This document shows, one piece after another, positions 30,110 to 44,000 of a DNA stretch of 64,000 nucleotides. The notes beneath the pieces are model-generated. The model saw only the letters and a program-made list of their open reading frames with translations, searched no databases and was not told the DNA's origin. This DNA is from Chrysomallon squamiferum. Its lineage: Eukaryota; Mollusca; Gastropoda; Neomphalida; Peltospiridae. The DNA lies in assembly GCA_012295275.1 (NCBI GenBank), contig CM022669.1, positions 4,005,277 through 4,069,276 of the forward strand. The letters are read 5' to 3'. Numbering within the stretch: position 1 is the first letter of the stretch; each line of letters starts with the position of its first letter. The translations under genes and the position numbers were made by a program.

Positions 30110-30790
30110 CGTTTTGTCTCTGCTTCACTTATCACTTGTTTTGAGTGGAACTAACAACGTGGCATCTTCAATGCCTTTAAACTATACGCAAGAAAAAAGA
30201 ACGTAAAAGAATGGTTAGTCATTTGTATAAATATTAAATTAGTTACTAACATGCTGGCATATATATGTATGTATCCGATCCACGAACTTGTAGACACACA
30301 CACACACACACACACAGATATAATATTATATGCACACTGACATTTACACACATATGTACTACATTGATAAAAATACGTACAAAAAATATGTAGAAACACA
30401 GTTTGTGTCTTAATCTGACAAAGAAATGTATTTTTTCAAACGTTTATGCTTTTTCGCTTCAAACTAAAAGGACTAATTATTTGTTTTATTCGTTAAACGG
30501 GAATTGTGGAATAAAATTAATTTCAAGTCGCAGTTTTGAAGTGTATATATTTTTTTTCAGTTTCTCTGTCTAAGAAACTACAAACAACTTGCACTAATAC
30601 TTTTTAACATGACCAATATCTTTGGAAATTAATTCACAGCGCGTTCAATTTGCCAACTGTGAAGCCATTAAATCGTGTATGTTCATTTAAGTGAACTTGG
30701 CTGATGCAGCTGGCGTTATAAAACTAATTCAACCAGGTGCGGGGCTTGTAAAATTAAAACCACATGCGGAATGTACAGTCTCTCTGATTG

Positions 30791-31060
30791 TTAGCATAAC
30801 ACTCCCGGCCTAAGATGTTCTCTGCGCTGCTTTATCGCATTGTAGATACACACAGCAAAGTCATTACAGACTGCATCTCTCTTGCCAAAATTTTCCCTTA
30901 GCCTTTCCTTTTTCTTTCGAATATTGCTCCGGAGTATATAACTTGATGTCATCCGTGTCCTGGGCCTTATTAACCCTAAGGTTTCATGGATTTCGTGTCT
31001 CACTTCGGTTAAAACACCTTTAACCATGAAAAACATACGGCACAGATAACACTGCCGCAG
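30791..31060 (-). CDS. Unassigned open reading segment, possible exon or transposon remnant
   Basis: A minus-strand frame of about 90 codons, visibly richer in G and C than its surroundings. It contains RQCYLCRMFFMVKG, then EVRHEIHETLGLIRP, a basic stretch NIRKKKERLRENFGKR and an end at LRPGVLC followed by a stop. A possible acceptor (tgcggcag) lies near its left end. On the plus strand the same segment ends in an A run and then a pentanucleotide repeat, as retroposed elements often do. I do not recognise the protein. It could be one exon of an unknown gene or a decayed mobile element. Confidence 0.25.
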   Translation of the reverse strand: MRQCYLCRMFFMVKGVLTEVRHEIHETLGLIRPRTRMTSSYILRSNIRKKKERLRENFGKRDAVCNDFAVCIYNAIKQRREHLRPGVLC

Positions 31061-31080
31061 AAAAAAAAAAAAAAAAAATA

Positions 31081-31272
31081 AATAAATAAATAAAATAAAA
31101 TAAAATAAAATAAATAAAAATAAAATAAAATAAAATAAAATAACATAACATAACATAACATAACATAACATAACATAACATAACATAACATAACATAACA
31201 TAACATAACATAACATAAAATAAAATAAAATAAAATAAAATAAAATAAAATAAAATAAAATAAAATAATTAA
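31081..31272. repeat. Pentanucleotide repeat block (TAAAA)n-(TAACA)n-(TAAAA)n
   Basis: An A run at 31061-31078 is followed by AAAT and TAAAA units, then about 15 TAACA units (about 31141-31215), then TAAAA units again to about 31267. The variant sits in the middle of the array. Directly visible. Confidence 0.95.
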
Positions 31273-31488
31273 TAAATAAATAAATGAAATAAATAAATAA
31301 TATTTATGGGCCACTTGGTTTCAGCGTATTGAGCCTTATTAATAATATGGCCCTTATAGGTGCCTGTGCCTTTCACACAGATGAAGTTTCTTTTTTTTTT
31401 TTTTTTTTTTTTAATCTCTTTATGTTTGCGTTAATTATATCATTAAAATATACCATTAATATAAAAAGTATGAAATGTCAAATGACGA

Positions 31489-31526
<38 letters not shown>

Positions 31527-32099
31527 GTGATAGTAGTAGTAGTAGTAGTGGTAGTAGTAGTAAAGGTAGTAATAGTAGTAGTAGTTCTAATTAATTGTCT
31601 TAAATTATTCTAATAAAAGCTGATTTTATCATTAATATTCCATCCCCTGCTACAAACCGAATTATTGTCCATGTGATAGACGAACGTCAACATCAGAGCT
31701 GTGATAGAAAGTAGTATCAAATACGTTTAGTGCGTTCTTTGACATATTTCACGTTCCAACCAGCTCCTTATGGCCGTTTTGTCAACAGTGATGCTCTGTA
31801 TCGAAATGGAAATTGGGAAGGTATATATAAAATATTCCTTCTTGCTAATTTTTAAGAAAAGTCCTTGATAAGTTGGTATTGAAATCTCTCGTTCATATTA
31901 TGTTGCAAAGAAAACACTAACTTGGCAACGATTAAACGTGTTCTTATTTATGTTCACAGTCATTCGGTAGGTAACGTTTTGTATATTTTTTGTCACTGGA
32001 CTGCTTTGTAAAAGATTAAGGTTTTCAGTATGTTTTTTCTGAAAAGATGTTAATCGATCGTTAACAGGTATTGTTACTATCATTATCGCTTTAACAGCC

Positions 32100-32137
<38 letters not shown>

Positions 32138-32598
32138 CAATATTATTAACATATAAGCAGATTGCTAAAACATCCAGAAATTTGTCTTTTTCGTTATATA
32201 TCTTTTACTCTTTTTTTGTTTGTTCTATAAGATAAAAGATAATAAAATATTTGTGTGCTACTCTAAAGCCAACACTATTCCTACTGCTCTGCAGCTAAAA
32301 GTACTACTACTACTACAATTACTGAAAACATTACGATAATCGTATACAAGGACCGGAAATATTAAGCGATGATAATTAGAACTAATAAGCATATTAATTA
32401 CAACTGAAAAACAAAAAAAAAAGGTAAATAAAATCCAAGTTTGTACATAAGCAGAATAGTTAATTATTTTATTTTATTTTTATTAATTAATAATGTTCTC
32501 CTTTAACTGTAGAACGGAGAATCCCTCTTCGCACTGTAGTTTCTGATTAAGTGTTAAGTTTTGCGAATATCAAAAAAATAAATAAATAAATAAAATAA

Positions 32599-32643
<45 letters not shown>

Positions 32644-33307
32644 AATAAATAAATAAATAAAAAAAAAATAATAAAAAGTTAATGGAGCAGATATCTGTGT
32701 CTGTGTTTGTAGAAATCAAAAACACAGGAAGGTAGAATGATGTGAACAAGAGGTCAAATATACACATTTGTAGTGTTCATTACTGATTCAGATTAATAAT
32801 ATTATTCAGTTTAAATGGTTATTCATTTATGTTTTATTTGTGTTTCTTTTTACTGGATAATGGCTCGTTTACCCAGAATTAGGACGGGTTTTAAAAATAT
32901 ATCAAATTATGTTTACGTTCCAATGAACTAGTGATAAAAAATATTTCGAAATTATGTTTTGTAAAACGTCCTCAAGTATGTCTTTCGTTCGGAATACGTC
33001 GGCCAGTTACGATTCTTCAATTGGCTGGTTGCATCGGCCGAGGAGTTCCGAAAATGGAAAACACATAATTTATGGAGGTTACCTTATAAAATGTTCTACC
33101 AGAAGATTTCTGATAAAGATACAAATTAAAAGTGAATCCTTCAATACGGTAGTTCACTTCAGTACATGTTATAGTTACATTTTATTTATTTTTTAGAATT
33201 ATTATTATTATTACATCATTTTATTGCAGTTTATTTAATTGGCCAATGAGCAATTCACCTAGACGAATTCAGTTGTTGAAATGTAAAACGTAATTATTAT
33301 TATCGTA

Positions 33308-33643
33308 ATGGCGTCCGAACGATTGAAAAGATTGAACTTGGAAGTAAATTATATGTCAAGGCCTATGGTATTCAGGTTAACCACAAACAGAGAAGGCAGG
33401 TCTATTAAATTAAACCTTAATCATTGTTATGTAGTCGGAGTTGTGGACAAAATAAAGATTAGATACTGCCACTTGCTATTGTTGATCAAGAAACATGGAG
33501 TGCAGTTTGTTGCATTATCACAGTACGGCAGTGACAGAAAACAATCAACGGTTTGTCATTTGGAAACAAAGTTGATCAAATGTCTGATGAAATCACGTAA
33601 TTATTCTGTCAGCCTCTCAGTCTGTTGTAAATTGAATGTCTAA
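33308..33643 (+). CDS. Hypothetical short ORF, 111 codons
   Basis: Starts MASERLKRLNLEV with an acceptable start context (taatggcg) and runs uninterrupted to a stop at 33643. No domain, signal peptide or homologue is recognised. The frame contains an internal GTAAAT after codon 12 that could equally be a splice donor, in which case only the first codons would be coding. It lies upstream of the CTC1 3' end on the opposite strand. Could well be a chance frame. Confidence 0.18.
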   Translation: MASERLKRLNLEVNYMSRPMVFRLTTNREGRSIKLNLNHCYVVGVVDKIKIRYCHLLLLIKKHGVQFVALSQYGSDRKQSTVCHLETKLIKCLMKSRNYSVSLSVCCKLNV

Positions 33644-33821
33644 CATTCAATTTTTGTCTTATCAGAAATTTGGATGTTAGTTTTAGTTAATCATAATGAT
33701 AATGCCTCGAATATAAATGATACTACATGTAACAATCAATTTTCTAGTACTGTCATTTATTAATTTAAATAACATTTATGGCTGTGAAGGAAAACTCAGT
33801 TATTTTAAAATTTATAAATTG

Positions 33822-33859
<38 letters not shown>

Positions 33860-34494
33860 ATTATTTATTTTATTTTATAAATTTTTTAATAATATATGCA
33901 TTATTTTATACTGAAATGCTGCTTTCCAATAACTGTCATAATACAAGTTTACCAAAAATATCAAAAAAACAACCCAACTCCATCTACAGTAATCAACAAT
34001 AATATATATTTATTTCTGTATATATACATCTTTCTACTAATGTTAAAAAAAAAGTACAGATACATATTTAAATAAAACAAGTTTAATTTTTAAGGTATTT
34101 CATTTTAATTAAACCAACTAAAAAGAGAAAAAAGAAGTAAAAATACCTGTATAAATAATAACAGTCAGGTTTAATGTATTAAGTTTTAGTCAGATTACAC
34201 TTATTATGACAAAATATGTGATTCACTTATTTAAGAAATGTAATAAATCATACAGTAACTGAAATAAGAAAATTGCTCTTCCCATATTAGTTCATTTTAC
34301 CTTGGTTAAATTTGATAAAATGTATATAAATAAGTCGTTTGATTATTTGTAACTCTTAAACCAAACCTTTAATATGGAAAAACGTCTAAATATATCCTGC
34401 ATTTCTTCTGACTTACATTTATTTGTTATTTTCTTTTGCTGTTTTTTTTTTTTTTTTTTTGTCTTAATTATTAATGAAGTAAAACAAACAAACA

Positions 34495-34563
<69 letters not shown>

Positions 34564-34853
34564 AATAAAAAAATAAAAAAATGTAGTTTTAAAATATTTT
34601 CACACTGCCATTTTTTTTTGTAATCATATTTGAGGTTTTTCATTCTAGGCAGACCAATATAGTCCAATTCTTTATTTTCTGTTTTAGTAAAAAATATTAT
34701 TTTTAAAAGTGGCATTTAAATGTTTTATATGAATGTTATTTAATTATTACTCTTAATTATAATCAATATGTCAGCGAAAACAAAAACATAATAACTTGAA
34801 AGTGTGAAAAAGAATTTTCTTAGACTGCCAGAGATACAGTCTAAGTCTTGTTT

Positions 34854-35537
34854 TCAGAAAATAATATGATCTAATTTTTCCTCTTCAATATTCAGACACT
34901 CAAGTTGAAGGTATGGATGACATCGTGTTTCAAAAGTTGCTAGTCCTGTAGTGATGGTTTTTAACAAAAATTCTGAAAATAAAACAAATATATAAATTAA
35001 CATTAAAAAGTTAGTAAAAATAATGTAATATTAAACAGAAACAACTGTAAACATAATAAAATGCATCAGATTAAATTATTGTGAAGATTTACTGTTTCAT
35101 ATACTTAGTGAATTGCCTAATTGTAGTTTGTAATTGGTACAAAAACAAAACAAAAAACATGATATGTGATCCCAAACTTATTCCAAACATCTTGAGGTTA
35201 ATCAGCTTGTAATTATAAACCAATGTTAAATAATTTGTTATCTACATGTCCATAAATATCATTAATTAATTATCAGATCTTAACTTTATCATTATAAAAT
35301 GAAATGTGACATATGAACTGAATTATTAAAAAAAAAACCAAGGGACTTGATATGGCACAACATATGACACAAAATAAAATGTCACGGTTAACACTTAAGA
35401 ATTATACATGAAGAATATTTAGAGAATAATTAAAAATGCAGCAACAAAAATTAAGATTTGAGTCCAGAAATCGGCAGTTTTGTATTTTGTTTTAAAAAAA
35501 AAATAAAATAAAAATAAAATTAAATTAAAAAAAGTAA

Positions 35538-35635
<98 letters not shown>

Positions 35636-38600
35636 CAACAACAACAACAACAACAATAATAAAATATGTTATAAAATTTTTCAAAATAATTAAAAAAGAA
35701 ATAAATATCTTAAAATTAGATAGCTTAAAATATTAAAACACTGCCCCCACTCAGTCAGAATAATTAATTTTCAATGTATGTAATTAAATACCTTGTAAGG
35801 TGCTATAGAATATGTATATAAGACTGAAAAAAAGAAAATGTGCATCTTATGGCACTGTAAAATGTTTAAAAATTGAATAAAAGCTTGGTAAGTTATTAAA
35901 ACAACCATAGGACACATTTTTACTGAAGTAATATGGCAGAGTGAAAGGTAACGCACCATCTATTGTCAAGTTGTTGATATTCATTGATCCACGCTTAACT
36001 CTCATGTAAACACATCTTTTCACTTGGAAGCTGTCACAAAGCAGCATAAGAAAACTTTTCACAGGTGAATCAACTTGATTATATCCAGAAAACTATAAAT
36101 AAAGCACCAATATTAGCAATGAGTGGGTGTGTTTATGCATGTGCATGTGTGTGTATGTCAGTGTGTGCATTTATTTATTTATTTATTTATTTATCTTTTT
36201 ATTTTATTATATTTTATTTTATTTTATTTTATTTGTATTCCATAAAATCCAGTGAATATCGAACACTCTCATTATAGTTAACACATTTTTTCAAAGTAAT
36301 TTTTAAATTAATACCGGCTTTAATAAATTAACGAGATGTTAAAATTACCTGATTAACAAAAACCTCTCCCTGCTGCTGAAGAACTGTCTGAAGATCCTTC
36401 CATTCTTCACAAGATAAACACAGAAGTCTGCGAACAAGATCAGCATTGCGAAATGAAACCACAGCAGAAGCACTTCCATCATCAACCAGAACACTTTACA
36501 AGTAAAATAAACCAATAAATAAATAAATAAGTAAATAAACAAATAAGTAAACAGAATAATAAATAAAAAATGGCAGACAGGAATAATCTAAAAAGTACTA
36601 TCTTTATTTTTATAAATGGATATTTGTACTAAAATGTTTTTAAAAATAATAAGAAATTATTCAGAAACGAAACCTAAATATTTTCAAAACTTAATACAAA
36701 AAAATATATATTCAGAATCTTATGAATAATAACATGCTTTCATTTCAGTAATAAAATAACAACAGTTTAATATGAAACCTGGCTTGTGCGGATACTTCCG
36801 ATGAACTGATGCTACTGGCACATGCTTTGAGAGTAGAACTTGAGTTGTAACCTGTAGGTACCATGCGTAAACACAGTTTCATGAATGTGCAGATGTGACA
36901 GTTGACTTGAAAATGTCCTGGTGTAGAGTTATTGTACAAATCTGCTAGAAACAGTGGCTTAGATATTAGAACTTCATCTTTAAATGTGTGCAGTGCTGGC
37001 TGTGATAACAAACTAAAAAAAAAAACAAAAAAACATTCATCACATAATAAATTTCCTGTTCCAACTTTTAAATTGGCTTCTCATATGTAAATTGCTATTT
37101 TTTGGTAAATTCCTATTCCAACTTGTGGCTCCTTAGTGGCTATGACATGGATTTTGATACTAGCTTGTGCACCAAAACTGGCAAATCATATGCTGTAAAA
37201 ACTGTTTACTGTTTACAGCAAATTCCCAATCTAGCCAGCACCATAAGATGTATGCATTATATCTATGGCAAAATGCTTATAAACACTTCCACATTTCTCA
37301 CTGATAAAAGTAGTCCACATTTCTCACTGATAAAAGTAGCCCCTGAATGGCAGTTGTGGATAATCACTCTCATGAATGTTATTATATTTAAAAAAAAAAA
37401 AATAAAAAAAGTGTTAAACTTGATGCAAATAAATATTCCCTGTGATGTTAAATGGTCATCAACAGATTTAAACACAGATTTTTTAAATAAAAAAAATGAA
37501 GGTAGGAAATAAATTAACATTTATCTATTTAAATTACAATTTAATATCAATTCTTAGCCAAGTTCCTGCTAAAACAAATTAAATGTTTTACTATAAGTGT
37601 TTTATCTATCACAGTAACAGGTGCACCCCCCCACCCCCCACGCACACAACAGAACTTTGTGTAATCTATTTACCTAGAAGTATCTGAATGGATTTTAAAC
37701 ACAGACACAGTGGACACTGGGATGAACAGACAGTACACAGTACCAGCTGCTGACAGGTGTCTTTCCAGGCGAGTAAACATCACACCCGCACCAGGTACCA
37801 GTCCCAGGGGATAGGACAGATTAGTCAGGTTCATGTAGACACACACAGAACTAGTCTGACTCGCACCAACCTGAACACACAGACTTGTACCATACATCAC
37901 TGATATACCTGCAATTGTAATCATTATGATCTTTTTAAATTACATAAATCTTTACCATCATAACAGATATACCTGCAGTTATATTTATTATAATAATAAT
38001 TATCATCATCTTAATAGTAATCACTATAAGAATCAATATATTTTTTAAAAATTACATGTATATAAGTTTTCATTCATCACAAATTGTTTTGCAATTATAA
38101 TCATCATTGCTTTTATAATAATTATTTTTATGACAAACATTTCAGTTGTTAATATTTTTAAAAAGTAATATCAAAATTTGTTTATTTATATATTTTATTT
38201 TAATCTATTCTATTCTGGTTTTTTATTTTAACTATATTAAAAATGTATATAAAAAAAAAAAAATAGTTTAAAATGTAACTAAACTGATATCTGTAACTTA
38301 GTGGCATTTCTTATGATGTTGCTAAATTAACAAAATGTTTAATTTGCCAAAACATCTTTTTGATATTTACTGATGGAATACTACTTTTACATTACCCTAA
38401 ATAAAAAGAAATGAATTTAAAAAAATACAATACAATAAAAAAAATTAAAAAATAAATAAATGTAAGGGATATAAAATAATATCCTCCTCCATTCAATCAC
38501 AAGATGTTATTACTGGCATTCAGTTAAATTAACCTAGAATTATGATTTTAACATCAAATTTAACATCAAACTTAAGATATGATTATTTTCAACAAACCTG

Positions 38601-38963
38601 ATGTTTTATTTCTGTTGTCTTGTTCATCACTGCTGCACATTTTAAACACCTTTGTGTCAGGCAAATGTTTCCTGGACAAAATTGTACCCTTAATACTCAC
38701 TAAAGTACCTGAAAAACTATGAAAAACAATATTTAAGGATATTATTAATTTATAAAATATTGTTACAAAAGAAAACATTTCATAAATTTTTCTATCTGTT
38801 AAAAACCCAAATAAATGTTTTAATTTCTTATTTATTTATTTATTTATTTATTTACTGTTTTTGTTGTTACTGAACCTTTTAAATTATAATTTTCTTCATT
38901 ATTATAATTCTTTCAAATTATCATTAGCATCATCCTTATTATTATCATTTTTTCATTTAATTA

Positions 38964-38998
<35 letters not shown>

Positions 38999-39517
38999 TT
39001 TTACTTTTTGTTTTCTTCTTTTGGACGTTTAAATAAATGTTGAAACAAACAATAATCATAGCACCATCTTAATACATTATTAACAGTAACAGTCAGTGAA
39101 CAAGTGGTTGTGAAACTTGTTTCTACTACTCTGAGGTCAACTCTTATGAATGAACAGCAATGTCTCTTTTTCAAACACTATTCCATAAACAAAAATGCAT
39201 ATACATTCATAGGTGGATAAACTGACTATAGGAAATTGCACAGTAAGGGACTGATCCTGGATTATACTGAACTTCAGGACAACACTATTCTTTGATCGAA
39301 CTACTAAATTATAAATATCAATATAATTTGGACAGAAAAATATTAAATACAAACCAAACCTTTCAGCTAATATTTCCTTCACTGTGACAAATGGGGCTGG
39401 TTCAAATTTTTGTCTGATTTCCTAAAGTTTAAACAAATTTACTGTGAATAAAATATAGATAAATCTTCAAATGAACAAAAATAAAAATAAAAATAAAAAT
39501 AACTTATTAATAAAATA

Positions 39518-39571
<54 letters not shown>

Positions 39572-42500
39572 TTCATGACAATTAAATAATTAGAATATAC
39601 ATTATTATCAGTAACTGCAAAACTGCATGATAAAGGAAGACCTGTGCCAGTTGTACAATAAGCTGCTTTTTTTTCTGATATCAGCAAAGGATCTTTTATA
39701 TTCACTTTATAATAACATTATAACATACGACATATCAAATAGTTTTCTGAGTAGACAGAAGAATGCAAAAGAAGCCATTAGTTATCCCAAGCAAATAAAT
39801 AAAGACTGGTTTCAAATTAGAAATCTGGATTAACATTTTCTACATACATTGCTATAGTTATTCAGCTAGCAAATAATTAAAGCTCAGAATAATTAGTCAA
39901 ATTTTTCAAATAAAGTTGATACAAATTACACAAAATATACAAAATGAGGAAACATACTTTTGAAAATTCTTTTAGAATGACTTTTTCAATATTAATATCT
40001 TCATCAGCTTCAAAACACATCCTGGCTTTGGAAAATTCAACAGCTTTCTTTATCTTTGCTTCATAAAAGTTTGTAGCTTTAAACACAGGCTTGTTTGTCT
40101 CGGCTCTAAGTCTGTAAAATGTCTCTGTTTCCAAGGAATCGTACCATCTGACAGATTTGCCTGAGAAAACCAAAACTACTGGTTTAAACTTGTGTTCAGT
40201 CCTGACATCACACACAGAATTCTTTCCACCATCATCTGATATTCTCTGAGGGATTTTTGGATTGAAAGGTTCACAATCTGACGTTCTGTTTGAGTTTTCA
40301 GTACTTGGTAATTCTTTTGCCATTTCTGAATTGTATGGCTCATTAGCTGATATTCTGCTTTTGGTTTCACAACTGGATGGTTCATCAAGTGATATTCTTC
40401 TTTTGGTTTCAGATCTAGATGGCTCATTAGCTGATATTCTGTTTTTGATTTCTGAACCAGCTAAATCACAACCATGTGTAATTATTTTGACTTTTTCTTG
40501 CCTTAAAAAAGATTCCGTTAGTTCAGACTCATCGACAAAATAACCAAGAAGAGAGAATCCCAGTGACACACCAGAACTGAAAGATTTAACCATCAGAGAT
40601 TCTAAATGAGTGACATACACCAGCTGAGAGTTTCTTTCAGAGAACTCCTTACCACTCACACCCAAACCTTCACCATCATCAGTCTTTAACAAGTTTGGAG
40701 AAAGTTTAGTTTTGACATTACTTTTCACTGGAGTAGCAAGAACAGTACAGTCTGTCAAACACAGCTGTAAATATATCACATAATTTGACTGAGGCGTCGA
40801 TACTTCAACCCTGCCTAACTCTGTCTCTGGTTCACACACAGCACCACTGTACTCAGATACAATTTTTTCAGTTATGATTTCACCTTTATTTACACCTACA
40901 AAACATTTATTCAGTCCTGGCTGAGCTCTAGGACATGCTATAGGTTTTCCAGGTGAGATCTGAAGACAAGATTCGTCACAGGTGTGTTTGTGAGACACCT
41001 GAGGACACACAACTATGTCCATTCTTCCTGTGTCATCTGACAGGGTCAGATGTCCAGAGTCAGGAGAAAACTCAAATAATCCAGTGAGAATCTGGAGAAA
41101 AAAAGAATGTAATGTTATTTTAAATGGTGAATGATAAATTCAACACAATGATATGTGAATGTGTGCATAAATGATTGAACGAGAACATCTCAAATATTAA
41201 TTATATAACCTATGTTTTGTGATAAAAACTTTAAAAAATACTTCGAAGTTCAAAACTAGGTATATATTATTTATCAATTTTATAATCTATGTTTTGTGAT
41301 AAAAAAAATAAAAAAATACTTCAGAAGTTCAAAAGTAGGTATATACTATATACCCTGTGATAGAGACTGTAATAGTGAAACTTCTGGAACTTGTAAAGTA
41401 GGAACATACTGCATCCCATATTCTGATTTATGCAAACTTTAATACAGCAATTCCTTACCTGTTGAGGATTCTTCCCAATGACCTGAGGGAGATAACCCCA
41501 GCTATGCTGTTTACTGTAGGTGTGTTCAGAAACTTCCTCAGAAGAGTACATACTATTTAGGGTATCAGGGTTTGTTTCCAAACTTTTAGCTGAATGTATC
41601 AACTTTCTGATTTGTTGCAGCATGGGTATTCTTCTACTGGATGACTGGAATACAGTGAAGAAAATAGTTTGTGTATTACAACATCCTGACATAATTTTAA
41701 TACAGTATTTAATTGCTTTTAATAAATATTATTGTACATAGTTTTGATTTATTGGTACCAAATCACTGGCTGCTGTGTGACTTACTTCCAAATCAAAGTA
41801 ACAAAACTTCACTGTTTTATCATAATTATTATGATAATACTCAAAAATTATAACCCCTTTCCTTTTTAATTTAAAATCAATTTCTCCAAATAATTCCATG
41901 ACTAATTTCATAATAAAAACATTTCTCTTAAGCTAAATAATAATCTATGTATTTAAAACAGAAATTATATTTGCTACATCTTCATCTTAACTAACAAAGT
42001 AAAATACCTCCAGTTCTGTTATCAGACAATGATGAGGAGCACTCAAAAACTCAGCAACCAGATTTCGTGAAGTCGTTTTCTCCATGTAACAAAATGATGA
42101 TATAATTTGGAACATCACATCTTCAGTTTGTCTGTTGTCCCTGCAGATATTCAGTTCTGATTTTGAAAATATCAACTGCATTTTTATAAGGAAATATCTT
42201 GCATAATTTAACGAGTAAAATAAAAATTTTAAACCTACTGTATGAATTTTCATTTTAAAAATAGTACTGCAGTAATAAAAGTGCATTAATTTAAATTAAG
42301 TAAAATTTTATGAAAAAGATGGACTGATTTTATGTTGGAGGTAGATCTTACACAGCTACATGGTATCTGAAACCAAACATGTATATCACAATACTAATTA
42401 TATTAGCTGTAACTTATAAACATAAAATCCAAATAGGATTTTATTGGTGAGTTCTTTTTAACTGCCATGCTAAAATAACAGAAAAATGAATAGAATATAC

Positions 42501-42980
42501 TACTTCAGTTGTATGTGATCTTAAGATCAATATTAATATTTATACCTTTAGTGGTATGAACTAAAATTAATGGTCTAAATGCATGTATAGTTTTGTCTAT
42601 GAAACAATATTATTAAATAAAACAACTGCAAAGATGAGAAATGGAAATATTCAGTAAAAATCATTGCTATTCTTTATTGTTAGAAAAGACTGGTTGTTAC
42701 ACATAGAAAACACTGAAAGTATTCTTTAAAAAAGTATTTAAACTGTTTGTACCTATAAAAAACATACTTTGAATGATCTGTTTATCAGTAATGTAAAATG
42801 TAAACTAAGAATGAATTCTGTTAAGATATTTAAGCAATACTAGTTACTAAAATTCCAGACATACTTAGTTTTGTTGTTAATTCTTTGAATCATGTTTAGT
42901 AGACTGTTGATCTCACTGCCATTCAGACCATACATCACAATAATCTGTACTACTGGATTATTTGGTGAAAACTGAGATAC
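34854..42980 (-). CDS. CTC1: CST complex subunit CTC1, 3' part (5' exons missing)
   Basis: Minus strand, eleven phase-consistent exons: 42980-42865, 42140-42008, 41644-41459, 41091-39958 (one large 378-codon exon), 39421-39355, 38708-38598, 37908-37674, 37012-36779, 36493-36349, 36092-35957 and 34972-34854. They encode about 870 residues. CTC1 is the large OB-fold subunit of the CTC1-STN1-TEN1 complex, which binds telomeric single-stranded DNA and aids C-strand fill-in by polymerase alpha. Diagnostic stretches are ILTGLFEFSPDSGHLTLSDD (an OB fold), NLSYPLGLVPGAGVMFTRLE with TVYCLF, and VLVDDGSASAVVSF followed by EEWKDL, which match the conserved C-terminal OB folds of vertebrate CTC1. A serine-rich loop with an imperfect repeat (ISANEPSRSE, ISLDEPSSCE, ISANEPYNSE) sits in the large exon. 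The N-terminal third is not found and should lie beyond 42980, in or past the N gap at 43801. Confidence 0.85.
35536..35655. repeat. (AAT)n then (AAC)n microsatellite in CTC1 intron
   Basis: About 31 AAT units followed by about 8 AAC units, in the last CTC1 intron. A similar (AAT)n tract of about 16 units lies at 39522-39569 in another CTC1 intron. Confidence 0.95.
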
Positions 42981-43800
42981 CTGCAGTGAAACAGAAATTA
43001 GGTGTGAAAATTCAAGAAAAAGGGCTCTATGATTATCTTAAGTTATCGAATACTTTTCCCTGGTTTTTGTATTTTTTCACTGCAATGTTTAGATTTGCTA
43101 TAGACAACTATTACTAAATGTAAGGATTATAATAAATTTACATCATTATAAAAGGGTGTTTTTTTTGTTTATTTGTTGTTTAGTTTGTACAAATCATGCT
43201 ATGTAGATCTTGCAGACTGAATTCATCAAGATGAACCAAAAATTAAAGAAATACATCAAGTAATTTGAAAGCATGATATATTACAAGACTATTTTTAGTT
43301 CCAACAAGCAAAACAATGATAATGTATCAAAGGCCATAGAGGTTCAAGTTTGTTCTTTTTCTCTTCTGTGGAAATATATTTATAAAACACCTCTTGTCTT
43401 GATGATAAACACTGATCATATATTTGTGCCTGTATTTGTTTTTTTATAAACAGTATTAATTATAATTAATATTATAAATTTGCTGCTGACACTTTAAATA
43501 CCTTTGTGAAACTGGATGCTGAATCTGTGCACTCTTTTAACAACTTTTATGCATGATTTTATACAGCACTGAAGATGAATTTGGCTTTCCTGAAAAGATT
43601 AAGAAAGTAATGAATTCTAATATAGTAATTAGGAAGAAATATATATTTATATAAAATGTTATATTTTCTATACCAAATATTAGAGATAGAATGAATTCCT
43701 AAATTATTCATGTAACTACTTCTGGAAACAGAAATGTAAAACCAGAATAGCAGGTCAGATTAAGAAATATTCTTACTATAAAATGAAGATAAAATGAAAA
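42981..43800. other. CTC1 5' intron sequence up to the gap
   Basis: A possible further CTC1 exon at about 43499-43592 (minus) has an acceptor and a donor, but its end phase (1) does not match the next exon's start phase (0), so I did not add it. Nothing else coding is evident. Confidence 0.35.
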
Positions 43801-44000
43801 NNNNNNNNNNNNNNNNNNNNNNNNNNNNNNNNNNNNNNNNNNNNNNNNNNNNNNNNNNNNNNNNNNNNNNNNNNNNNNNNNNNNNNNNNNNNNNNNNNNN
43901 NNNNNNNNNNNNNNNNNNNNNNNNNNNNNNNNNNNNNNNNNNNNNNNNNNNNNNNNNNNNNNNNNNNNNNNNNNNNNNNNNNNNNNNNNNNNNNNNNNNN
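43801..44000. other. Assembly gap, exactly 200 N
   Basis: An exact round number suggests a fixed-size scaffolding placeholder, not a measured gap. The large duplication's second copy begins at the first base after it, and the CTC1 gene loses its 5' exons before it. Confidence 0.99.

Larger units (their letters stand above)
30110..34853. other. Gene-poor, repeat-rich interval between nAChR fragment and CTC1
   Basis: Holds the nAChR 3' region, a (CA)n tract at about 30294-30315, the unassigned open region at 30791-31060, pentanucleotide repeats at 31081-31272, (ATT)n then (AGT)n runs at about 31488-31585, a 34-base A run near 32103, (AAT)n at about 32600-32635, (TA)n at about 33825-33851 and (AAT)n plus (AATA)n at 34494-34565. 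Short plus-strand frames at 32954-33196 and 33308-33643 show no recognisable domain. Nothing else coding is evident. Confidence 0.5.

Noticed and set aside
33308-33643. Start of a plus-strand gene running towards CTC1
   Set aside because: No downstream plus-strand exons with compatible phase could be found, so it is listed only as a low-confidence open frame.
37102-37512. Plus-strand frame of 136 codons
   Set aside because: It lies in a CTC1 intron on the opposite strand, contains a short tandem duplication and a Lys-rich A run, and has no recognisable domain.
43499-43592. Possible additional CTC1 exon
   Set aside because: It has an acceptor and a donor, but its end phase conflicts with the start phase of the next exon, and the short peptide is not recognisably CTC1.
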